DNA from: Inonotus obliquus
Lineage: Eukaryota > Basidiomycota > Agaricomycetes > Hymenochaetales > Hymenochaetaceae
Direction: 5' to 3'
DNA: 64,000 bases
Assembly (NCBI GenBank): GCA_032164295.1
Contig: JAJHTX010000001.1
Location: forward strand, 1,612,001-1,676,000
The notes under the pieces are model-generated. The model did no database searches and was not told where the DNA came from. It worked only from the letters and a program-made list of their open reading frames with translations. The position numbers were made by a program, and so were the translations under genes. Positions 47,836 to 59,604 of the stretch are shown in pieces. How positions within the stretch are numbered: position 1 is the stretch's first letter; every line of letters starts with the position of its first letter.

Positions 47836-49671
47836 CTAAGGAGCTCCCTGCCTAATTGCACTATCGACCACATTTAGTATCCCGAGCAACTTCTCTTCAT
47901 TCAGCCTCCTCCCAATGAGCTGTAAACACACAGGAAGACCGTCATCCACTTCATTCTTCAGCCGTACCTCCCTGCACACTCCTTCTACTCCTTCAACAGT
48001 TTCAAATAGCTCTCCTGACCTTCCGACCGGGAACACAGCCGCTGGATAATCCGCTAGATTCCAATACGAAGTGTAGCCCCACCAATCGGTCTTTCCATGT
48101 TTAGGCGCGAGTGTTGGTGCAACCGGGGTTATGACAGCATCTACTGGTCTATTTGATCCTGTTCTACCCTTCGTATTATTCCAATGCTCCAACACCTTCT
48201 GACGGAATGCTTCTCTTTGAAGGTTCAGACGGAAGATCTCTGCGACTGAGAATGGATTCCCATTATTCGGCACTTGTTTCAATATCCATTCCGTTTGCTT
48301 TACTGGTGGCTCTCCAGACTCGTTCAAGACATCCCAATACTCTTCTCCTCCATCTAGGAAATAAAGTTTTGTCTAGGTGAAGAGCTGTCAGCACCAGTCC
48401 TTCTTCACACATAGGATGCTTACAAGCAGGTCCCAAGCTTCCTGGTGTTCTATCGGTTCCCAATCAATCACTGTATGACCCCTAGCGGTCAGGACGGATT
48501 TGCATTTGGACAAAGCAGCGGTAATGGAAGGCTCCGGTTTGACTACACCGTCATCCCAGAGGATAGCGAAACATAGTTTTGAGGGTAGGCCTTTCCCATC
48601 AACCAGATCCTGCTTCCATGGGATTTCAAGAAGCGGCGGCTCAACCAGCCAAGGCTCATACAGGAGCATGACTCTGCAGAACAACGACAAATCCCGAGCA
48701 GATCGTGTAATAGGACCCAATACTCCAATTATTGCATCCATTCCATCGTGGGAGCCTAGTAGACCTTTATGGGGTATTCTTGCTACGGAGGCTTTGAATC
48801 CATATAGTCCAGTGCATGCTGCAGGTAACCGCTACGAAGGGGGAGAGCAAGTCAGATCGGAGATCTGTACCATAAGAATGCAACATACAATGCTTCCACC
48901 GATATCTGTCCCCAGGCCCAAGGGGCTGCCATGTAATGCGATCAAGGCACTCTCCCCACCACTACTTCCGCCAGCCGTCCGATCTCGATCGAAGGGATTA
49001 GAGGTCTTTCCAAAGATATTATTATCCGTTTCGAGAGACTGCGGAATTGGTTAATAAATAGATTGTCTAGTACAGAATCACAAACGGACCAGTAGTGTCT
49101 GTGGATTATTCGTCTTGACATACAGTATGGCTCCGGCCTTTCTAAGAATGTCTACCGCGACGGCATCGTTTTCCGCGATCGTCTTATAACACCATGCAAC
49201 ATACCCCGTCGACGTGTCTTTGCCCTTCACCATAATGTGATCCTTAACGGAGACCGGAAGTCCGTGCAAGGGTCCATAAGGCTTTCCCGTACGTTCAATG
49301 TAGTCATCAAGCTCCGTAGCACGTTGAATTGCTTCATCAAAGAATATTTCAGAGAGGCAATTCGTCAAATCTTGGGAGACGGTGGCCGCGTGACAGTGTG
49401 CCTGGATGACCTGTAGACTAGTAAACCGTCGAGCTATGGTCGCAGCTACGATATCGGTCGCATCGCACAGGACTATTTCGAGCTCTTTAGACGATAGCTC
49501 ATTACGGATGATTGTCGAAACATCTCGGCATTCAGGGGGTACTGCACTTCGTAATCTCCATTGAGGGTATTGATTGAGATTGGCTTCTCGATCAGCTCGT
49601 TTACGTTGAGATATGTCTCGCCACGAGTGCGGATTGGGCTTCGCAGTGATGTGAGCGAAATCCTGAGCCAT
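47836..49671 (-). CDS. amidase (amidase-signature, acetamidase-like), 558 aa
   Basis: Hydrolyses amides with a Ser-cisSer-Lys triad. Exons 49090-49671, 48889-49038, 48424-48831 and 47836-48372 sum to 1677 nt. The catalytic Lys is in LPVSVKDHIMVKG (about residue 132). The Gly/Ser block is TAGGSSGGESALI (about 212-224), and the nucleophile loop is LGTDIGGSIRLPA (about 236-248), split by an intron. VCLQLIGRRLNEEKLL at the C-terminus is usual for fungal acetamidase/GatA-like amidases. No signal peptide. The start is the ATG at 49671, which gives a family-typical length. The natural amide is unknown. Confidence 0.92.
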
Positions 49672-50125
49672 CGTCAAACAGCACGGGGGCCGAATGCTGC
49701 GAGTAAAGCGCTCGAAGGGTGGTTAGCTATGGATGTACAGCGGATGCCCTTATCTATCACTTTTTTTCAGATCAAAACACCGCATGGCGATACTTAATGA
49801 AAGTTGGAATTCAGATATCCGGAGAGAACGTAGAAACTATTACCAACATGTGTTCTTAGTTCTTAAACAGTGCTGTAGACGGCGGAGATGAACCGAGCAG
49901 TGTTAGACGGGCATGCCGAAGAGTAGAGAGCGCTTCCAAGTTGGTCACGGGGATCATAGACTGAACAGCCTTGAAGACCAACGAGCCGTGCGCGTCGGAT
50001 ACTGCGGTCGACAAGGCTGTGCTGCTGTACACACGAAAACCATCGATCAAATGATTCTTCAAGCGCTCGTGGGGAAAACAGGTGCATCCTACAAGCTACG
50101 CAGCCAAGAGTGTATTTCGCCGTTC
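49672..50125. other. 454-bp intergenic region
   Basis: Between amidase start (left) and the 3' end of the TXNDC17-like gene, both minus strand. A 68-codon minus frame at 49856-50062 reads smoothly but has no homologue I know; it is probably the 3' UTR of the thioredoxin gene or part of the amidase promoter. Confidence 0.4.
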
Positions 50126-50727
50126 TCAGGCTTTAATAAGCGCGTTTAGTGACTTCTCATTGATTTCCTCATCTACAAGACGAGATCCCTGCAGAGAAGA
50201 GGGTGCAAGTCCGATGTTAGTGGATGTTACATCTTAACCACGGCGCAGGACGACCAGAGGAAACATTCCGTTTCCGGGTCGCTGGATATTAAGGAGAATC
50301 CATACTCACATCATCTCGGCGAAGAATGGTGGGCACAGAAGCGACGTTCCACGGGCTTCCTCGGAATGGGTTACTGCTATTCCCCTTCCAGCTACATAAG
50401 AAAGAGGAGAATTCATGATGAATAGGAGGATACAATGATAAGAGAGATTATCGAAATCACTCTTCGCGCTGTCCTACCCAGACAATCAGAGCCGATGGAG
50501 CATCTGACGAGTCAAACGCAGTACGGATCAGATCTTCGACTCTCCTGCAGTCCTGCAAAGACGCCCGAAAGAATCAGATATCAATTGATAAAATCACAAT
50601 GGATACACACCGGGCACCACATTTGATTGGCCGCTGTATCGACCGATGAGTAGAAAACCAGGAAATCTACGTCGGCGTTCGCCACTGATGCGGTATCTGC
50701 GGGATCTGACGAAGTAGCGAGAGGCAT
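50126..50727 (-). CDS. TXNDC17-like thioredoxin-fold protein, 117 aa
   Basis: Small cytosolic thioredoxin-related protein (TRP14/TXNDC17, DUF953). Four short exons, 50611-50727, 50461-50552, 50310-50391 and 50126-50188, sum to 354 nt. The redox motif WCPDC is at residues 37-41 and is itself split by intron 1 (WCP|DC). VGQREDWKGNSSNPFR and the cis-Pro strand VASVPTILR follow in the order seen in TXNDC17, and LVDEEIN ends the fold. No exon alone is long enough to stand out, which is why the gene is easy to miss. It should reduce disulphides or nitrosothiols; no thioredoxin reductase partner is nearby. Confidence 0.9.
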
Positions 50728-51512
50728 AATTTGTATTTGAGCTGCGAACACGCGTTAAACTTGTGTTTGCTAGTACATAGTCAAATCTTGTGATACTAGC
50801 CAATTTAAGCTCCGCCTCACCGAGAGTCGATCATCAATTGGACGCACAGCCACACATGCTATTCTGATTGGTCTTCCAATTTAGGAAGGCCGCTAATCCC
50901 TCACCGGAAGTTCGGATATATCCACCCGGTCCAGTACCGGTCTGGGCCTCAGTTACCGCTTGTTCACATCATACAAGCGAAAAATTTTGACGATGCAGAC
51001 ACGAATGCAATGCAAATTACTTCCGACAAGTTTTCGAGCCGGAATCGCCAAATCGCCGAGTTCCTTCTCACTGCTTCCATTAGGCGAAATCTTCCCCTCG
51101 ACTTCGAAAATTCAAACGGAAGGTAGAATCAAGGAAGCACGTAGATTCTCCACGATTCAAAAGCAAACACACGATGTCCGTGTTTGCCAGTCATTAATAT
51201 ATGTACCTCCATTCAACTTCAGATGGTAGATAATAAGAGATGCTATGAAGAACAACATTGCAAAATAGCACAGGTGAAGTGTCCGTCTGCTTTTTGTAAA
51301 GCAAGGAAGCGCTACATTGGCAACGAGGGAAAGGGAAAAACATGAAGGATGAAAGCGAATAGACGTGTGCGCTAAGTCTTTAGCCCTACCAAACAAGAAA
51401 GACGGTAAGTAAATGGGTATTGCAGTCCGAACGTAAACCAGCTTTAATGTACGAGTCCGAGGGAAAAGGAACATCTACGGTCGTCAAGAAACAAAACTAA
51501 AGCAGAAACAGA
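50728..51512. other. 785-bp intergenic region
   Basis: Upstream of the TXNDC17-like gene and downstream of the secreted repeat protein, both minus strand. A hydrophobic 105-codon minus frame at 51157-51474 has no support. Nothing else seen. Confidence 0.45.
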
Positions 51513-53584
51513 CTAGTAGTAGCCACCAGATGACGAATCATAGCTGGCTGCTTCAGTCTCGCTCGCAATGGCAGACTCGTAGACATTCGAGCTGCTCACG
51601 GCCTCTGGGCTATAGACTTCTGAGCTAGCTGCCTCGGTTGCTTCAGCGATGTATTCAGAGGTGCTTGATGTCTCGTATACTGCGGCCGAGGCGGTGGCAT
51701 AGGTGTTGTACGTGTTGGCATTACCTGTGGTTAACCACCAGTTGCTCTTGCACTAACGGGATCGGGTGAGTGATCAAATCATGGATAGAGACAAACTATA
51801 ACATACAGAAGCCAAGCAAGAAGCAAGCGCTGTGTCCTGGACAGTTGTCGTCTCCGTAGCAGTGGAGAGCTGAGTCTCTGTAGCAGTCGCCGTCAAGGTC
51901 TGCAAGTACGTAGTCTGAGGTCAAGCCGGAGTGAGTCCTTTGCTCAACAAATACTCGAGAATGGCGACTTACGCTATCGGTGACAGTCGAAGTAATCGTG
52001 TTCTCGATCGTCTTCGTGTTGTCGATGACCTCGGTGCTTACCCAGACGCTGGTATAAATGACTTGATCTGTGACCTACACCAGAAAGCTTCTGTTAATCA
52101 CCACGCCAAGTTTACATCGATCGAGATTAACGAACAGTGTGGATCTGGGTCTCCGTAACCTTGGCCGTCTCGGTCTTGAGTGGGGGCATATAAGTAAGAA
52201 AGCGATCATCAACACCAAGGGGCAGAATACCTACCTGGGTCTCAGTGGCGAGAGAGGTTGAGACAAGAGTTAACGTGTCAGTCAACGTGTCTGTTATTGT
52301 GTTCTCGATAGTCTGGAAAAAAAATAAAAGGATTAACCGGATGGTCACGTCAAAGCCTTCCGCGTCAATAGGCTTACCTTGGTGTTGTCAATGACTTCCG
52401 TGCTGACCCAGACTTTTGTGTATCTGAAGGAAACCACTCAATATACAAATTTCGTCAGCGCAAGCAAAGTCGACCCTTACGTTGTCGGGACAAAGTCGGT
52501 CAAGGTTTTTTCCTATAGAAAAGATTTAGGTCTCAAATCCTTACTTTACGGAATAATCTGACTTACAACAGTGACGAAGTTAGTTACTTGCTGCGTCTCG
52601 GTGGCAGTCTATTGTATACCAGTGAGAAGAGATGTCGAAAATGAAAAGGGAATGCGTACCGCAGTGTCCGTTTCAGTTGCAGTCTGGGTGTAGATGTTCA
52701 CCTCGGTCTTTGTCTCAGTTGCAGTGAGAGTGTACAAGTTGGTGACCTGGAACGCATTTCGTGAGTTCCATGCGGAGTAGATGGGTAAAGTGAGAGCTCA
52801 CGGTGTTGTCAATGACCTCCGTTGAAACCCATACGCGACTGAGAGTACGCTCAGTGAATCATTTGAAATTGTAAATCAAATGAATATGCTTACGTGGTCT
52901 CTACAAGCTCAGTCGATGTTAAGATCTCTGTCGCTGTGACCGTGTTTGTGTCCGTTTGGGTAGCAGTTTCCACAGAGGTCTAGAAGAAGCCTGAGAAAAT
53001 TGGTTTGATAAATCATTAACAAATCCTTACCTCAGTCACAATGCTAGTGTAGATCTGCGTTACGGTTTCATGGACTGTTTCGGTCTTAGTCTCCGTCACA
53101 GTTTTATCGTGGCATTTGCTATAAACCATCATCATGAGAAAAAGAAGCAAAATTGATAGATCAGTGAAATCTTACTTGTTGATGATGATGGTCTCGTAGC
53201 AACCCTCGAAGGAGTACTTTGTACGACAGAATCAATCAGTCACTTGGTGATTCATGATTAGCGAGTGTGAGTGCGCACCCATGACTCTTGTTGGCACTTC
53301 CCGTCGGAGCCCTTGTAATAGCCATAACCACAATCTAAGCTCGAGTAGCCCCCGGCAGTTAAACTCTCATAGGGCATCACGGAATAAATATCAACACTCT
53401 CTGGCGGTTGTGTGTACTCGGCAGCAGCATCCGACGTGTAAGTAGCCTCCCCAGTCGCCGTCGCGGCAGCAGAATCTGGTGAAGCCGCCTCGGTAGCGTA
53501 CGGGAGTGTCACCATCGAAACACCGTTCACAATCTGAGCAACGGCCGCACCCGCGAGCGAAAGACCCACGATAACCGACTTCAT
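51513..53584 (-). CDS. secreted Thr-rich repeat protein, 443 aa
   Basis: Fourteen exons: 53279-53584, 53176-53216, 53031-53118, 52894-52979, 52802-52838, 52660-52746, 52567-52608, 52481-52512, 52378-52423, 52235-52312, 52136-52174, 51973-52074, 51807-51914, 51513-51752; they sum to 1332 nt. Residues 1-17 are a signal peptide (MKSVIVGLSLAGAAVAQ). A small Cys-containing domain follows (LDCGYGYYKGSDGKCQQ and CYETIII). The body is about 50% Thr/Val/Glu, with TETxTx repeats and three copies of VWVSTEVIDNT. The C-terminus is Ser/Ala/Tyr-rich and ends SSSGGYY with no hydrophobic GPI tail. It is likely a heavily O-glycosylated wall or extracellular protein. The function is unknown. Confidence 0.85.
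51973..52838 (-). repeat. three exon-borne copies of a VWVSTEVIDNT module
   Basis: The module is encoded at 52802-52838, 52378-52423 and 51973-52074 within the secreted-protein gene. In the second copy an intron splits NTK from TIENTIT; in the third the same sequence runs on without an intron. The copies are clear at protein level and diverged at DNA level. Confidence 0.85.
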
Positions 53585-54255
53585 TTCGAAAAGCGAAAAG
53601 CGAATGGACGAATTAAAAACTTAAGAGCACTGGCGTGAATACGCAAGAATGTCGAAGAAAAAATAGCGTTGCTGTGTGGTGAACGAATGCAAGCGGTCTA
53701 CGCTGGGCTTTGTTAACGGGGCAGTACTGTCTAGCAGACTAGATTCGAGCACTGAAGACCTGATGAAAAGCGAATGTGAGAACGCAAGCGTTCTGGAGAC
53801 ATGTCAGCGAGAGGATTGAGATAGAAATGAGAGACTCACCTTAAAAAGCTTTGGATTTAAAAAGGAGAAAAAGAACGAAAAAGAACGAATAGCGAAGGCG
53901 AATGGGGGGTTGAAGAGAAGGGGAGATATGGGCGGAGCGGGCTTAAAAGGATTGGAGGGCAGTAGAATGATTTGACCCATAGCTGTGGGTCGGATCGTAC
54001 AGGGTCCGGGGATGGGCATAGCGACGATGCGGGAGTGCGAACAGTGATTGGCAGGTCATCTCGGATTCCATACCATACCGTTTCCTTGACGAAAAATCAT
54101 GTAATATTGATTCCCACAAACTCAGATCATCAGGAACTGCATCCTCAAGTTGCACAGCTTCCAAGATGCTTTGTGTAAGCATCATGATGTCAGGTTTACT
54201 GCCTCTTATTGAATATCCATTCCATTCTGCAGGCACTACGCGCCATATAATCGAA
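53585..54255. other. 671-bp intergenic region
   Basis: Promoter of the secreted protein and 3' flank of the aspartate/glutamate carrier. The open minus frame 53943-54500 enters the carrier's last exon in the wrong frame and is not a gene. Confidence 0.5.
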
Positions 54256-57200
54256 CTACGATGAGCTACCACGCTGCCCAACATTCCCATGAACATCCAG
54301 AAGTATCTTGAGTGCGTTCCTGGCCCGCACTTTGGCGAGATCTTCGCGTCCGGATGTAAGTGCCGTTTCCACCTGCTTCGGTCGGTCTTCCCACGGATAC
54401 TGGACATCGCAACAGATTCCGTAAAGAAAGGGTCAGTATTTGCCTCATTGGCCGGGAATCCCAGGCGCCAATCCAACATGAGAATTGTACTGACCGGCAA
54501 ATACTGGTGTTGAAATTTCCAGACGATATCAAGAAAAGCATCAATCAGTTATTGATCGGGTGTTTCGGAGGCGTTGTTGGATGCCCACCTTGTGAAGATA
54601 TTCATAGGCGACCAGTGTGAATCCGAATTGCGGACTACTTCGCAACACGCGAGCTGGACCGCCCTTGAAGAACGCTTTGAAACCTTCCTCGTGGTCTTCG
54701 CAACTATCAGTTTCAAGAAATCCATCTAGTGCAGGCGCAGCTTACAAATCTTGACGAATGCGTCCGCCAAGCCCTTATAATGGGTCTGGCCCTTCCGCGC
54801 CTCAACCTGAAGCCTCGTCTTAACGACGTCTAGCAGATTAGAGGATTAGACTCATTTTCCAAGTATTTCTTTCAATGCCTACCCGCCGGAGTTGTTAGGT
54901 AAGCCGCTGGCATTCCCCTGCCATGCAATATAAATAAGCAGGGTATGTCTCGAAGGTAGGGCGCATCCACTTACGCCACAGCTGCTGAAATCAGTGTCTC
55001 AAAAAAGCCCAATTTCTTGCCGTTGAAGCCTTCGTGGTACACATCTCTCTTCATGTGGTTGTATGCGGTGAAGTAGATAGCAGAGAATGGAATGTCTCGA
55101 AGAAGACATGCTGATGCCCCCTTGTAAAGTCCCACAAGACCCAATTGACGGACAATGTGCAGAGCTCCACGAGGTACAGCCCCTTCTGCTTTGGCAGTTT
55201 CACCCGCTACTTGCAAGCGAATTTTCCTGTCAGCCGCCCACTGGAGTTTCAGCGGAGTGGAGAAAACAAAACGCCTTTTGAAAAACATACACAATTTCCA
55301 AAGGATTGGTGAAAATCTATATTTAGCTCCCTGAGCGTGTATTTCCTTACTGACAATAGAATTCGCGTGCTTACAACTTGACTACCACCAGCTGTGCCAC
55401 CAGCCACCAGCTCCCAACCGAGCTTGATGCGACCCGTCTCAGGATCCGATGTCAAGTTTCGAATCAAATCGTTTACTGTGAGTTTGATGGCTTTCTCGGG
55501 AGCGACGCCCTAGATCAAAATTGCGTTGTCATGTGTCTGCAATGCGGCGTTCAAAGTATTGATACTGATACCCACAATTAACTGAGGTCCCAAGCCGCGG
55601 TAAAACCCCGAAAGCCCCTCATTGCGGAGTACCTTCTGGACGCAGTCAAAGCTATTCCGGTATAATAATTCACCAACGACATTGCCGCGTTGATTTTGTA
55701 TCCTGTGGAAAGAGTTATTTTCGTTGACGGGATGTCAAGAACTCTTAGGGATCGATCTACATACCGTGTCTTCACTGAAGGCGATAGAATAGAATGGTAA
55801 GGCAATCCACGAGCACTTACCACATCACTTACCGAGATCGATGGGATAAACGATGGTTGCTCCAAACGCACCCGCGATACCTCCCTGGACAAAATTATAT
55901 ACAGACTCTCCGATGGTATTTATGATAGATGTTGAGACTTTCTTCTTGGTCTCGCTGACTTCTCTGGGAGCTTTCCACTTCGCATCTAGAAGCTGAGCAA
56001 AGTCAACCAATGCAAGGCGTTGCCCGGCATCACCACGACCGGCGAAATGAAAAATGATAGAAGCCTCCATTGGTGTGAAAAGACTGTAACGAGTCGTTGA
56101 AGCTGTGTAATTCAAGAAATCCGTCTGATCTATGCGACCATCCTTTGACTTGCGGATAGCCTCGCGGATCACGCTAAGAGCAGGACCTAGGTCAGCTCGC
56201 TATGAAAATGTGCGTCATAAAAATAAACCAACCGTTCAACCATATCCATATCTGAGAACGGTATCAGTACCTCTCACCTATGCTAGTAGCAACCTCCTCA
56301 CCTCTGATAACATTATGAAAAGCGATGACTTCTGAATAGGATATCTTGCCACCAGGGGTTAGTGTGCAGAGCGTTGGTAACCGTTCGATGACGGCATCGG
56401 ATAGCTTGTGGCCAGCCAACTCCTAACACGATTATGAGGTTTTGAAACGTCATATTGAAAGACAAAATAAATTACCAGAATAATTCGCTTGAACTGGTCA
56501 GGTCGAATGAATCCATCTAGATTGTCATCAAAATATTTGAAAGCCTGGCGAAGTCGCTCTCCTTGTAATCCTTTCATGAGCTGGGTGAATTCGGAATCTG
56601 AAAGAACGTCATATTATGCTGCAAACGTAAGGGACATAGTTACCTACACCCAAGGACATGTGCGCCATCTTTCTTGCCCAAATAAAGCTTAACCCAATCA
56701 CTGTGCACGGGAAATGTTCAGATTCGTCGCGTTCGTTTGATAGTTTACCATTTCGTACCATTCGAAGTTAAAGGGTATACTGTCGGGACCAAGATTTGAA
56801 GAAAACACGTTCTTGAACTCCTCAAAGGTAATCGTCCCAGATGAATCACTGAAGTCCAGTCCACGAAGGTCAGAGTAAACCAGATTTTGTCAGAAGTAAA
56901 TACGCACACGTCAAAATATTTAAAAGCAATCCAATAGTCCGCATCCGGTCGTTTCAAAATTGTTTGAAAGATAGTAAAATCGTCCCATGAGACCAAGCCC
57001 CGCTTCGAAGCGTCCGCAACTTTGAAAAGTGTGGCGAATTGAGCGCGACCGAGCTTTGAGAGGTCATTTTTGGGAGCAATGGCATCTACAAAAGAGTCCA
57101 CATCTAAGAATCTTCAGGCGGGAGAAAGTAGCGAGAATATGAGTCATTAGTTTCTTGAGGCAATGAATGAACCAACAAACTTCTCCTCGTTAACTGTGAC

Positions 57201-57377
57201 CTTTGCATGTGTGTCAAATGTCCTGCGCCAACGCCTTAGCTCGCTTTCAGGAGCATGGATTGCTTGCTTGAGCGTCGAGATGGCCTCCAAGGTTGACGAG
57301 GACTGTAAGGCCGATGTCGTAGAACCGTTGTCACAGCTTATAGGCGAGAAGACACGAGGCAAGGAAAGCGGCAGCAT
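54256..57377 (-). CDS. mitochondrial aspartate/glutamate carrier with EF-hands (Aralar type), 691 aa
   Basis: Calcium-regulated carrier of the malate-aspartate shuttle (inner membrane). Eighteen exons: 57173-57377, 56908-57103, 56759-56848, 56648-56700, 56476-56597, 56302-56422, 56233-56251, 55833-56173, 55765-55774, 55576-55702, 55375-55509, 55291-55316, 55226 down to 54975, 54883-54917, 54746-54829, 54589-54695, 54495-54503, 54256-54399; they sum to 2076 nt. The N-terminal half has EF-hand-like units ([33 protein letters not shown]). The carrier half has three repeats with YPIDLVKTR, NPLEIVKIRLQ and [11 protein letters not shown], and [15 protein letters not shown]. The C-terminus ([20 protein letters not shown]) is usual for fungal members. 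Exons 9 and 17 are 10 and 9 nt. Confidence 0.95.
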
Positions 57378-57676
57378 GATTAAATCTAGGTAAATAGATG
57401 GTCTAGCAGTCTAGGAATCTTGCGTCTAGAGTCTAGTGAGTCTAAGGTGAGTGCCGCTGAGAGCGGACACCGTCTAAGAGAAGTCTAAGGAGGGGAAGGA
57501 GTAAGTGCGGTGATGTATGCCTGAGCAAAGTAAGGAGAGAATATTGACAGGTTTTTTCGGGGGTTACCTTTACCGTTGGTGATCCTGTCGGGATTTTCGC
57601 CAGCTTTATATGACTAAGCATTCATGGTCCTTCATAATTCCAACGTACTGTAGATATCATTCATTACTACGTGTCA
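57378..57676. other. carrier promoter with a GTCTA motif cluster
   Basis: No gene. GTCTA occurs at 57401, 57409, 57424, 57431, 57440, 57472 and 57483 (+ strand; TAGAC on the carrier's coding strand), 24-110 bp upstream of the carrier ATG. The left-over part to 57676 should be the Trm5 3' UTR. Confidence 0.6.
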
Positions 57677-59500
57677 TTAATATTGTAGTGCTATTTTACG
57701 AGGTAACCTAAAGCTGATGCAGTACATATCCTTACTGGGTGCCACAGAGCGAACGTAGTGAAGGCTCACGTCATCTCCAAGTGATCCTCCAAGTGCGGCC
57801 TCCGCTCTCTGCCAGGTTTGTCGTAGTATAAGTGCAAGGACGAACCTAACAGCCGATTGTTCACACACCTTTCTAATATCGTCCTCCGCTTCACGAGGAT
57901 CAAGGAACCGTGTAAAGGAGTAGCAATGCACCATCGGCATCGTCTCATACAACAGACACAGCTCCGCTGACTCGGGGACTAACACGCCATGGAAAGCATC
58001 GAGAAACTCAATTGCGGTTTCGGGCAAATTCATGACGAAGTGTGCGATGCGTCCACGCTTCGGAATTTCGGTGGTTGTTGAGTTAGAACCACCTTTTATC
58101 TTATCTCGTCTGTTTGCGCGTTCTTCCTTGCATTGTTTGCGTTTACTTGGCGACTTGCCCGTGTATGGTGGGAAGGGCTCGGTGAAGGCACGTCTAAATG
58201 AGGATCGTATGAATTCTCGCCCATCCTCGCAGTAAACTCGGAGAAAGGACGAAACCTGCATGCCGATTAAGAAAGCATATGAAAGAGTGACAGGGACTCA
58301 CATTATTGTCAACCACATTCTTTCGAAGCCACTTCACGCTGTTCGGATTCAAGTCATTCGCCAGCACCGCACATCCCTTTCTAGCAGCTGGGACGACGAA
58401 AGGTCCGACACCAGCCATGGCATCTGCGATAACCCCATCCCCAGGTTGAAATGACTGAACAAGACGATCGTGCTCAGCATGCAGACGTGAATTCCAGTAA
58501 ACTTCTCGGAAGTCGAAAGTGAAGCGACAGTTGGACTCGCTCTGGTGGTGAACGTTAGATACGCCATTCACCCTGGTTGAGTGGTATGTACTCACATGCT
58601 GCACGACAAAATTAGGTTCCCCTGCAATTAGCTCCATATCAAAAAATCGAAACTGGGTGTGAATGGTGTTTAGCTTGTTTACAACAGTCTTCATTCGAGG
58701 ATTTTTCTGTCGGAAGGCGAGTGTTCAGCTTCACGAAAGACGGAGTAGGAACCACTGCGCACGTCTAGGATGACCTGGCCGATTACATGTTTGTATGGGA
58801 GATATTCCTTGTTCAGGTTCAGATGCGCGAGATGCCCCATCGCTGAAAAGCCGGAAGGTGCATCTGTAACTAACCCTTCAGGAAGCGTGGCCCGCAAGAT
58901 GTCATCTAGATGAAATTAAGAACAGTTCACGTCGAGAAAGGATAAGCGTACCGGCAGTCCAATAGTCATATGTGAGCTCAACGTTATGGTTGACCAACGT
59001 CGCGCCTTCTTTTTCAATGAAATCGGCAGTCTCAGGGGGAAGTTCGTCTATCCTATGAAAAAAGCCACAGTTGACGCCTTCAGCTAAGAAATGGACTTTG
59101 CGAGAAACTTCTATGCACGTACCCTGTTTTTGGTACTTCAGCAACACCAGACGCTTCTCTTTGTCTTCGGCATCTGGCACGACATGTCGAGTCCGGTGCA
59201 AGTCCAGAAGAGATCTACCATCCCATCCGTTTTAGCCATAGAAACAGAAGAATGATACAAGGTGGGTGCGAACTGTCTGAGACCTGTAACGAAATTGCTT
59301 GACTTTTCGGCGGGGATACGCGCAGCTAGGACAGATATTGATTTTCGAAACGCCTCCTTGTCGAGAAAGTTCGTCCCCTCTTTGATACGATGGATGGGTG
59401 GAGCAATGTCCATTGCGGACAGCATCATTAGAGCGGTCGTCGAGGAAAATGTTCGACAGATTGGGTGCTTGGTCGCGATGGGATGCGCGAATCGAATCAT
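57677..59500 (-). CDS. TRM5: tRNA (guanine-N1)-methyltransferase Trm5, 488 aa
   Basis: Methylates G37 of tRNAs with S-adenosylmethionine, in cytosol and mitochondria, to hold the reading frame. Exons 59304-59500, 59119-59214, 58952-59052, 58763-58905, 58596-58706, 58302-58541 and 57677-58255 sum to 1467 nt. The N-terminus ([19 protein letters not shown]) looks like a mitochondrial presequence; an internal Met near 25-30 could start a cytosolic form. Motifs: [49 protein letters not shown], the SAM site [17 protein letters not shown] and the catalytic [11 protein letters not shown]. The 66-nt intron 59053-59118 is in frame, so a retained form would gain 22 residues. Confidence 0.93.
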
Positions 59501-59604
59501 GCTTGCATGTGGTGAATCATCAATTCAGTTTTGTTACCATATACTCTCACGAACAAACGAACACACCAACAATCATCTCGCTTGGAATAAACTCATACTT
59601 CGTC
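59501..59604. promoter_or_regulatory. 104-bp bidirectional promoter, Trm5 / TatD
   Basis: The two ATGs face away from each other across 104 bp, so core promoter and both leaders are shared or overlapping. No TATA element seen. Confidence 0.6.

Noticed and set aside
53943..54500. 185-codon minus frame next to the carrier
   Set aside because: It runs through the carrier's last exon in a different frame; the carrier frame ends with a conserved C-terminus and stop at 54256.
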